A DNA stretch of 6,745 nt from Chloroflexota bacterium. Lineage in GTDB: Bacteria; Chloroflexota; Dehalococcoidia; Lucifugimonadales; UBA3495. Within the stretch, counting starts at the first letter, position 1. Every line of letters starts with the position of its first letter. The notes under the pieces are model-generated. The model did not search any database. It was given only the letters and a program-made list of their open reading frames with translations, and was not told where the DNA came from. The stretch covers positions 1-6,745 of the forward strand of contig JAPPJA010000146.1 of assembly GCA_028874675.1 (NCBI GenBank). Reading direction: 5' to 3'. Made by a program: the position numbers and the translations under genes. Below, one piece after another: positions 1 through 5,445 of the stretch.

Positions 1-348
1 TTCCTGGACCTGGGGGCGACGGCAGGCCAGGTCGAGAGCCCGGGAAAGCTTGCTGATGCCGGCGATTCTGCCGTTGGGGATGTAGGCCATTCGGGCGGTG
101 CCAAAAAAGGGAAGGAGGTGATGCTCGCACATGGAGTAAAAGGTGACGTCGCGGAGGACGACCGGGTCGGCGCTCTCCTCGTCGAAGACGGCGTCAATGG
201 CCTCCCGGGGATCAATGCCCACGCCGGAAAACAGTTCACCGTACATGCGGGCCACCCTCTGGGGAGTTTCCCGCAAGCCCTGTCGCTGGGGGTCTTCTCC
301 AATCGCGGAGAGCAGGTCCGCGACGATATGCTCGATACTGGGTTGAAT
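1..348 (-). CDS. folE: GTP cyclohydrolase I, N-terminal part (cut by window edge)
   Basis: Cytoplasmic zinc enzyme converting GTP to 7,8-dihydroneopterin triphosphate, the first step of tetrahydrofolate and, in many bacteria, queuosine synthesis. I translated this frame by hand. Numbering from the proposed start, it shows the family's N-terminal helix with AIGEDPQRQGLRETPQRVARMY at about 15-36 (interrupted here only by listing), the zinc and active-site block SMCEHHLLPFFG at 72-83 with Cys74, His76 and His77, and GRIAGISKLSRALDLACRRP at 93-112. The second zinc cysteine lies beyond the window, so the gene is 3'-incomplete. No ATG, GTG or TTG occurs in frame between the thrC stop (393) and the conserved domain. 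ATT at 346-348 sits 11 nt after an AGAGGG Shine-Dalgarno-like run (360-365) and gives an N-terminus of normal length, so I use it as start. An ATG at 514-516 would put about 120 nt inside thrC and is unlikely. Identity is sure; the start is not. Confidence 0.9.
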   Translation of the reverse strand, partial: MQPSIEHIVADLLSAIGEDPQRQGLRETPQRVARMYGELFSGVGIDPREAIDAVFDEESADPVVLRDVTFYSMCEHHLLPFFGTARMAYIPNGRIAGISKLSRALDLACRRPQVQE

Positions 349-392
349 AGTATTACCCGCCCTCTGGGAAAATCGGGGTGCGCGGTCGGACG

Positions 393-1451
393 TTATGCGG
401 TGGCCAGGGCCGCCGCCTCCACCGCTTCCATGGTGGGTTCCACTTCGATGGTCTGGGCAGTAACGCTGCTTACTGCCAGGTCGGGGTCCTTCAGGCCGGA
501 CCCGGTAATGATACATACTACACGCTGGTCTGACAGATTCAACCCCTGATTCACCTGCTTTATCAGGCCGGCCACGGAGGCGGCGGAGGCCGGTTCGCCG
601 AAGAGGCCTTCGCGGGACGCCAGCAGCCGGTATGCTTCCAGGATTTCATCGTCGCTGACCATGTCGATAGTCCCGCCGGAATCGTCCCTTGCCTTCAGGG
701 CCTGCTGCCAGCTGGCAGGGTTGCCAATGCGAATGGCAGAGGCGATGGTCTGGGGGTTGGCAATGGGATGACCGTGAACGATGGGAGCGGCGCCGGCGGC
801 CTGGAAGCCCATCATGCGCGGGAGCGTCCTGGTGCGTTCCAGCTGTTGGTATTCGACAAAGCCCTTCCAGTAGGCGGTGATGTTGCCGGCGTTGCCTACG
901 GGTATGAACAGGTAGTCGGGGGCGTCGCCCAGAACGTCGGCGACCTCGAAGGCGGCGGTTTTCTGGCCTTCAATGCGGTGGGGGTTTACGGAGTTGACCA
1001 GGGTTATGGGGTGATTCCGGGTAAATTCGCGGACCAGGGTGAGGGCGGCATCGAAGTTGCCGTCCACCATGATAATCCTGGCGCCGTAGGCCATAGCCTG
1101 GGCGAGTTTGCCCAGCGCCACCTCCCCCTTGGGAATCAGGACAAATGCCTGAAGGTCCAGATATGCGCTGTAGGCCGCGGCCGAGGCGCTGGTGTTGCCG
1201 GTGGAGGCGCACATAATGCCCACCGCTCCCTCTTCCACGGCCTTGGCGATGGCTACCACCATGCCCCGGTCCTTAAAGGAGCCGGTGGGGTTGCAGCCCT
1301 CCAGCTTGAAGTAGAGCTCCTTGCAGCCCAGTTCTTTTCCCAGGCGGTTGGACTTTACCAGGGGCGTGTCCCCCTCGCCCAGGGAAAATATGGGTGTGTC
1401 CTCGGTAAGAGGGAGGAACTCTCCGTATTTTTTCAGTACGCCGACGCCCAT
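393..1451 (-). CDS. thrC: Threonine synthase
   Basis: PLP enzyme (fold type II) converting O-phosphohomoserine to threonine in the cytoplasm, the last step of the pathway. With ATG at 1451 the protein has 352 residues, normal for the short bacterial class. Visible motifs are GEGDTPLVKSNRLG (25-38), NPTGSFKDRG (54-63) with the PLP-binding Lys60, STGNTSASAA (83-92), the PLP phosphate-binding GNAGN loop (186-190) and, further on, IRIGNPASW and EPASAASVAGL. The N-terminus MGVGVLKKYGEFLP resembles the usual start of this class, favouring ATG. An in-frame GTG at 1461-1463 would add four residues and is closer to an AAGGG run, so it remains possible. The open frame continues far upstream into hom, but that part is an antisense-quality shadow. 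The gene starts 20 nt after the hom stop, indicating one transcript. thrB (homoserine kinase) is not next to it, and folE follows. Confidence 0.95.
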   Translation of the reverse strand: MGVGVLKKYGEFLPLTEDTPIFSLGEGDTPLVKSNRLGKELGCKELYFKLEGCNPTGSFKDRGMVVAIAKAVEEGAVGIMCASTGNTSASAAAYSAYLDLQAFVLIPKGEVALGKLAQAMAYGARIIMVDGNFDAALTLVREFTRNHPITLVNSVNPHRIEGQKTAAFEVADVLGDAPDYLFIPVGNAGNITAYWKGFVEYQQLERTRTLPRMMGFQAAGAAPIVHGHPIANPQTIASAIRIGNPASWQQALKARDDSGGTIDMVSDDEILEAYRLLASREGLFGEPASAASVAGLIKQVNQGLNLSDQRVVCIITGSGLKDPDLAVSSVTAQTIEVEPTMEAVEAAALATA

Positions 1452-1471
1452 ACTCTTGCACACAGCCCTTG

Positions 1472-2779
1472 CTAGTCCTCGATACGCAACAGGCTGTTGA
1501 TTTCCTGCACTACCTCCAGGCCTTTCGCCTGCTGCAGGGCCATTTGAACCCATAGTTCCCGCGCGGGGTGGGTGGTGATTACGATTTCCGCGGTCTGCGC
1601 CTCGGGGTTGGCATCCTTCTGGAGCACCGACGCTATGCTGATGTTCTGGTCGCCGAGGATGCGGGCAATCTGGGCCAGCACCCCGGGGCGGTCGGCAATG
1701 TTGAGCCGCAGGAAGTACTGGCACTCCAGGTCGTCAATGGACCGGACGCTGCCGGAATCTTCGGGGGTCACCGACGGCAGGGGCGTCGAACCGGAACTCA
1801 GGCTCCTGGCAATCTCGACCAGGTCGCCCACAACGGCGCTGGTGGTGGGGCCCCTTCCGGCTCCCCGGCCGTGAATCAGTACCCTCCCGCAGAGGCTGCC
1901 CTCCACTTCCACCGCATTATACACCCCATCCACCTTGGCAAGCATATTATCCTGGGGAACCAGGGCCGGATACACTCGGGCCTGTATCGCACCGTCTGCC
2001 TCGGTGGCGATGGCCAGGGACTTGATGGCATAACCCAGTTCGCGGGCGTACCTGAAGTCCTGGGGCTGGAGGCGGGTGATGCCTTCGCGGTAGATGCTTT
2101 CCGGAGGCACGCGACGGTGAAAGGCCAGGCCGGCCAGGATGGACAGCTTGTAAACCGCGTCAAAGCCCTCTATGTCGTTGGTGGGGTCGGACTCGGCGTA
2201 ACCCCTTTCCTGGGCTTCGGCCAGAGCGAGGCCAAAGTCGGTGTGGTCGTTGGCCATGCGGGTCAGGATGTAGTTGGTGGTGCCGTTGATGATGCTGCGG
2301 ACGGAATGGAACCGGTTGGCCACCAGTTCCTTGCCCAGGCACCCGATAATGGGGATGCCGCCGCCCACGCTGGCCTCGTAAAGCAGGTTGACGCCCCGGC
2401 TCTGGGCGACGGCCAGCAGTTCCGGCCCCCGCTTGGCCATAACCTCCTTGTTGGCCGTAACCACGTGCTTGCCGGCCTGGAGGGCGTCCTTCAGGTACTG
2501 GGCGGCGGGAGACTCGCCGCCAATTACCTCAACCACCAGAGGTATATCCGGGTCGGAAAGGATGTCCTCGGGATTGGTGGTTATCAGGTTGTCGGGCACT
2601 GCCACGTCCCGTTTTCGGGAGGCGTCGCGGACCAGGACTTTCTTCAGGTTTACGGGGCGGCCAACCTTGGCAGCCACGACTTCGGCCTGCTCCAGCAAGG
2701 CAGCAGCGACTCCGCCGCCGACCACGCCCAAGCCGAGCAGTCCAACATTTATCGGATTACCGTGGGATAAATCGCTCAT
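1472..2779 (-). CDS. hom: Homoserine dehydrogenase with C-terminal ACT domain
   Basis: NAD(P)H-dependent reduction of L-aspartate 4-semialdehyde to homoserine, the branch point to threonine and methionine. 435 residues, the usual size of the monofunctional bacterial enzyme with an ACT regulatory domain; there is no fused aspartokinase. An N-terminal Rossmann domain carries the nucleotide loop GLGVVGGGV (16-24). VVTANKEVMAKRG (106-118) contains the conserved Lys111. The catalytic domain shows YEASVGGGIP (134-143), INGTTNYILTRM (164-175) and GYAESDPTNDIEGFDAVYK (193-211) ending in the second catalytic Lys211. The ACT domain starts near residue 350 (YFLRLNIADRPGVLAQIARI) and in the family binds threonine for feedback inhibition. 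ATG at 2779 starts 7 residues before the first beta strand; the upstream AGGCGG is a modest ribosome site. hom is followed by thrC after 20 nt. The 296 nt before it hold no recognisable gene. Confidence 0.96.
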   Translation of the reverse strand: MSDLSHGNPINVGLLGLGVVGGGVAAALLEQAEVVAAKVGRPVNLKKVLVRDASRKRDVAVPDNLITTNPEDILSDPDIPLVVEVIGGESPAAQYLKDALQAGKHVVTANKEVMAKRGPELLAVAQSRGVNLLYEASVGGGIPIIGCLGKELVANRFHSVRSIINGTTNYILTRMANDHTDFGLALAEAQERGYAESDPTNDIEGFDAVYKLSILAGLAFHRRVPPESIYREGITRLQPQDFRYARELGYAIKSLAIATEADGAIQARVYPALVPQDNMLAKVDGVYNAVEVEGSLCGRVLIHGRGAGRGPTTSAVVGDLVEIARSLSSGSTPLPSVTPEDSGSVRSIDDLECQYFLRLNIADRPGVLAQIARILGDQNISIASVLQKDANPEAQTAEIVITTHPARELWVQMALQQAKGLEVVQEINSLLRIED

Positions 2780-2844
2780 AAACCGCCTGATGGCCCTTCA
2801 GCATTGCGCCGAGGGATGTGCCGGGACCCGGTTCGCCGGCGGCT

Positions 2845-2866
2845 GGCCCGTGGGACATCCCGGGCC
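2845..2866 (-). repeat. GC-rich imperfect hairpin in the hom leader
   Basis: On the minus strand GGCCC and GGG are followed by an ATGT loop, CCC, a two-base AC bulge and GGGCC. This gives an 8-bp stem with one bulge, starting about 65 nt upstream of the hom ATG. No T-run follows, so it is not an intrinsic terminator. In 60-65% GC DNA such a hairpin could be chance. Confidence 0.35.
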
Positions 2867-3037
2867 GGACTGGCGCAGCCTGCCACGGGAGGCCTTTCGA
2901 CAGCCGCTGGACGAACGGGAGAATCATTTATCTCTTCCTGGGCAGTTGCGCGACCGGGAGCCATGTCAAGGATAAGCTGCCGCTTCGACTGATGCCGGGG
3001 ACCGGCAACCTGCGCAACACGCCACCCCCCACGCTCA

Positions 3038-3059
3038 CTTCCCAAATCGATTGGGGAAG
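3038..3059. repeat. 22-bp near-perfect palindrome after the PpiC-type gene
   Basis: Dyad symmetry centred on ATCGAT with outer arms CTTCCC and GGGAAG. Twenty of 22 positions match the reverse complement; the one mismatched pair is at the seventh base from each end. It begins 16 nt downstream of the TAG at 3076-3078 and lies about 260 nt before hom. On the minus strand it is followed by GTGAGCG, not a T-run, so it is a poor Rho-independent terminator. It could be an operator for a dimeric regulator or an mRNA 3'-end hairpin. The symmetry is directly visible; the role is unknown. Confidence 0.55.
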
Positions 3060-3075
3060 GCGCCTTGAAGGGCAA

Positions 3076-4311
3076 CTATGGGAGACCGGGGCCGCCTACG
3101 GGTGGGCCTCCGGAAACCCGGGGAGCCGAAAGCTGTACCTGGTCGGCCACCCAGCCATAGAGTTCACTGTCGAACCGGATCTTCAGCCACTCCTCGTCCG
3201 AGCCACGGGAAATCTGGTCATCGAACCACTGGTCAACTTCCTGCTGGGCCAGCTTTCCCCGAATGCGAAGCTCCTGACGAAGGGCATCGCGGTCTTCCTG
3301 GGTGAGGCTTTGGAAGGCTCCCTCTCCCATATCGGCGAGAGCCTGGAAGCCACGCAAGGGCTGCGCTTCGGGGCCGGAAATCTTGTGGATTATGTACACA
3401 CCTTCCTGGGTGAATATGGGGTCGCTGATTTCGCCGGTGGGCACCGGCTCCAGTTCCCTGGCGGGGTTTCCGTAAAGGTCATCGTCCAGCTCGGGGAAGG
3501 CGCCCTGGGGAACCCAGCCCACGTATCCCTGGGGATTGGTAAAGCCGTCGGGGACGTTTACCTCGGCGGCCACCTGGCCGAAGTCCTCCCGCACCAGCCG
3601 GTTGCGGACCTCCTGGGGGTCGGCGGCGCCGTCCTGGTCCATACGGATCCAGGCCACCTCCACCTGCTCTATTTCGCTGGGGATGCCGGCGTCGATGAGC
3701 AGGGACAGCTGGCTGCGGAGCAGTTCCTCTTCCACCAGCCGCCGGTAGTCGTCCTCCGACAGCTTGGTGGAGGTGAGGAAGGTGGTCAGGGCGTTGTCGT
3801 ATTCCTGGTCCAGCTGGCCTGGGTCCACCTCCTGCCCTGGCGGAGGAGTGGGAAGGAAGCGGCGGCGCAGTTCCTGGTCTATGTCCTCGTCGGTGACGCT
3901 GAAGCCCAGCCCCGGCGAAGCCTGGCGGATAATTTCAGCCTGGATCATATCCTGAAGGTATTCGAAGGGGACCGTGCTGAGGTCAACCCGACCTCCCTGG
4001 TAGCGGTTGATGCCCTGCAGGACCCGAATACGGTCCACCAGGTCTCCCATGGTGAAACGGACGTCCCGCACCTGCCCGGCCAGTTCCCGGGGCGGCTTGT
4101 AGAACTCAATATAGTAACCAATGCCAACGATGGCGATAACAACCAGGACGAGGGCCGCTCCGATGCCAATGGCGATTTTCTGGCGGCGGCGTTCCTGGAC
4201 ACGGCGTTCCGATTGCCTTTGGGCGTCCTCGGCAGACATCCGCCTTCGGCGACGCCTGCGCTGCGTGGGAGCCTGGGGAAGGGATTCTTCGGGTGACCGG
4301 GGAAACACCAT
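3076..4311 (-). CDS. Membrane-anchored SurA-like chaperone with PpiC (parvulin) domain
   Basis: 411 residues. The first 45 are strongly basic (seven Arg at 18-24, more at 36-43) and should stay in the cytoplasm. Residues 46-68 form one hydrophobic helix (IAIGIGAALVLVVIAIVGIG), an uncleaved anchor placing the rest outside the membrane. A SurA/trigger-factor-like helical region spans about 75-210. A PpiC-like domain follows at about 215-312, recognised by GYVGWVPQGAFPELDD (262-277), PVPTGEISDPIFTQEG (289-304) and VYIIHKI (305-311). A further helical part and a Pro/Gly tail (SGGPPVGGPGLP) close the protein. By family it would help fold exported proteins. The first PpiC strand reads VEVAWIRM where active members usually have a His (RHIL type), and the last has Tyr306 where YHII is usual, so isomerase activity is doubtful. 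The ATG at 4311 has AGAGG six nt upstream. The gene follows the rpsR terminator, so it needs its own promoter, which I could not identify. Confidence 0.85.
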   Translation of the reverse strand: MVFPRSPEESLPQAPTQRRRRRRRMSAEDAQRQSERRVQERRRQKIAIGIGAALVLVVIAIVGIGYYIEFYKPPRELAGQVRDVRFTMGDLVDRIRVLQGINRYQGGRVDLSTVPFEYLQDMIQAEIIRQASPGLGFSVTDEDIDQELRRRFLPTPPPGQEVDPGQLDQEYDNALTTFLTSTKLSEDDYRRLVEEELLRSQLSLLIDAGIPSEIEQVEVAWIRMDQDGAADPQEVRNRLVREDFGQVAAEVNVPDGFTNPQGYVGWVPQGAFPELDDDLYGNPARELEPVPTGEISDPIFTQEGVYIIHKISGPEAQPLRGFQALADMGEGAFQSLTQEDRDALRQELRIRGKLAQQEVDQWFDDQISRGSDEEWLKIRFDSELYGWVADQVQLSAPRVSGGPPVGGPGLP

Positions 4312-4393
4312 CCTTGACCTCTAGGGATATCCGGTAAATTTGGGCCGCCTGGCAGGTATTACGGAGGAGGCGGGCCGGCGGACTCTGCTGCCT

Positions 4394-4429
4394 AACAAAA
4401 GCCGAGCTTTCCAGGCGGAAAGCTCAGCC
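4394..4429 (-). terminator. Rho-independent terminator of rpsF-ssb-rpsR
   Basis: Read on the minus strand, GAGCTTTCC, a GCCT loop and GGAAAGCTC form a perfect 9-bp stem (4417-4425 with 4404-4412). It extends by four more pairs, two of them G-U type, through 4426-4429 and 4400-4403, and runs into TTTTGTT (4394-4400). It lies 35 nt after the rpsR stop, the expected place for the end of the ribosomal operon. It separates that operon from the PpiC-type gene. Confidence 0.9.
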
Positions 4430-4463
4430 GAAATTCGACAACCGGGAAGCGGACCTGGCGCGG

Positions 4464-4880
4464 CTAGCGGCGGATGCCGCTGCGCATGGTCTGCATGGGA
4501 ACGAAGGGCAACAGGGCCAGGTGCCGGGCACGCTTGATGGCGTTGCTCAGGGCCCGCTGGTGCTTGGCGCACACGCCGCTCTTGCGACGGGGTTCAATTT
4601 TGGCGCGGTCGGAAACGTAGCGGCGCAACCGCTCGTAGTCCTTGTAGTCGATATGCTTGACGTGTTCCACGCAGAAGGAACACACCCGGCGTCGCGGGGC
4701 ATAGCGTCCCCGGGGACGGCCGCCGGGACGGGCGCCTCCCGCCGGGCGCGGGCCGCGCTGCTGGTAGCCGCCGGGGCCGCCGGGCCTGGGACCCTGCCCT
4801 GCAGGAGCGGGGCTGGGGCTGGACTGGGCCGGCTGGGCCGGGGTCGTGGGTGTTGCCGGTGCGGGTGCAGGTGTAGTCAT
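4464..4880 (-). CDS. rpsR: 30S ribosomal protein S18 with long N-terminal extension
   Basis: Small-subunit platform protein that pairs with S6 and contacts 16S rRNA. 138 residues against the usual 75-90. The S18 core runs from about 63 to 138: RRRVCSFCVEHVKHIDYKDY (63-82), LRRYVSDRAKIEPRRKSGVC (85-104), then AKHQRALSNAIKRARHLALL. It carries a complete C-x2-C ... C-x2-H set (Cys67, Cys70, Cys104, His107), typical of zinc-binding S18. The first 62 residues are a low-complexity arm, Thr/Ala/Pro-rich to about 30 and then Pro/Gly/Arg-rich, with no Asp, Glu or Lys before Glu72. The GGAGG site (4893-4897) is 12 nt from the ATG, a little far, and nothing favours a later start, since no in-frame ATG occurs before the core. 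The gene is third in rpsF-ssb-rpsR, 63 nt after ssb, with a terminator right behind; rplI, often the next gene, is absent. Confidence 0.96.
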   Translation of the reverse strand: MTTPAPAPATPTTPAQPAQSSPSPAPAGQGPRPGGPGGYQQRGPRPAGGARPGGRPRGRYAPRRRVCSFCVEHVKHIDYKDYERLRRYVSDRAKIEPRRKSGVCAKHQRALSNAIKRARHLALLPFVPMQTMRSGIRR

Positions 4881-4943
4881 TCCTGTACTGTTCCTCCGCT
4901 ATTAATCAGGACAATTGCCGTACGCCGGGGTCAGGAGCCCGGG

Positions 4944-5435
4944 CTAGAAGGGCAGGTCGTCGATATCGTCGGACTGGTTGCCGAAGCCGCCGCTCATGCT
5001 GCGCTCGCCAGCCATGCCTCCCCCGCCGTAGCCGCCGGGACTGTTGTAGTCTTCCATTCCACCACGGCCCATATCTCCGCCGTAGGGAGCGCGGTCGTCT
5101 TCCATCCCGCCGCCACGGGAACCGATCATTTGCATTTCAGTCATTCGCACGTCGTTGGAAACCCGTGGCTGACCGTCGTTGCCGGTAAAGATGCGAGTGG
5201 TAAGGGTGCCTTCCACATAGACCTGGCTGCCCCGGGTAAGGTACTGGTTGCAGATTTCCGCCTGGCGGCCCCACGCGTTGACGTTGAACCACATGGTCTC
5301 CTCACGCTGCTCGCCGTCGGCGGTGCGATAGCGGCGGTTGGAAGCCACGCTGAACGAGGTTACGCCCTGTCCACTGGGGGTGTAACGCATTTCGGGGTCG
5401 CGGCCCAGGTTGCCTATGATTACAATCTTGTGCAC
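4944..5435 (-). CDS. ssb: Single-stranded DNA-binding protein
   Basis: Binds single-stranded DNA in replication, repair and recombination and recruits partner proteins through its C-terminal tip. 163 residues from a GTG start at 5433-5435, giving VHKIVIIGNLGRDPEMRYTP (first residue read as Met), the classic SSB opening. The OB fold covers about 1-105 and includes VTSFSVASNRRY (25-36), ETMWFNVNAWGRQAE (46-60, Trp49 and Trp55) and YLTRGSQVYVEG (65-76). A Gly/Met/Tyr-rich flexible linker with two GGMED units follows at about 106-153, and the acidic tip SDDIDDLPF (155-163) is intact. The frame is open far upstream inside rpsF, but that part is a Pro/Arg-rich shadow of the S6 tail. The gene starts 10 nt after the rpsF stop, so it is cotranscribed and probably translationally coupled; only a weak AGG (5445-5447) lies in front. 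Confidence 0.97.
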   Translation of the reverse strand: MHKIVIIGNLGRDPEMRYTPSGQGVTSFSVASNRRYRTADGEQREETMWFNVNAWGRQAEICNQYLTRGSQVYVEGTLTTRIFTGNDGQPRVSNDVRMTEMQMIGSRGGGMEDDRAPYGGDMGRGGMEDYNSPGGYGGGGMAGERSMSGGFGNQSDDIDDLPF

Positions 5436-5445
5436 GTTTTCTTGC

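Larger units (their letters stand above)
2780..3075 (-). other. Leader/intergenic region upstream of hom, no convincing gene
   Basis: This 296-nt stretch separates the PpiC-type gene from hom and is the only long gap in the window. The reading frame of the upstream gene stays open after its TAG stop for a further 99 codons, down to a TGA that overlaps the hom ATG as ATGA. My hand count gives only about 59% G/C at third codon positions, lower than I would expect for real genes here, and the translation is Pro/Arg-rich without a recognisable fold, so I do not call a gene. It contains a palindrome (3038-3059), a GC-rich hairpin (2845-2866) and an exact TTGACA -35-like box read on the minus strand (2964-2969) that lacks a good -10 at 16-18 nt. 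No run of Thr/Ile codons suggesting a leader-peptide attenuator and no recognised T-box was seen. Confidence 0.5.

Noticed and set aside
1452..1724. Upstream extension of the thrC frame into hom
   Set aside because: The extra residues lie within the hom ACT domain coding region and do not match threonine synthase, which starts properly at 1451.
1568..2770. Plus-strand open frame of 400 codons opposite hom
   Set aside because: It mirrors the homoserine dehydrogenase gene; its translation is Gly/Val/Ala-rich with no domain signature, while the hom reading is complete.
2964..2969. Exact TTGACA on the minus strand as a hom promoter
   Set aside because: No acceptable -10 element occurs 16-18 nt downstream; the nearest AT-rich string (GATAAA) is about 31 nt away. 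Kept only as part of the leader description.
2818..4296. Plus-strand open frame of 492 codons opposite the PpiC-type gene
   Set aside because: The minus-strand reading has clear family motifs, a membrane helix and a good ribosome site. The plus-strand translation has no recognisable domain and is the kind of long antisense frame expected in GC-rich coding DNA.
4312..4393. Promoter for the PpiC-type gene
   Set aside because: The terminator implies one should exist, but none of the AT-rich strings (TAATAC, GATATC) has a matching -35 box at proper spacing.
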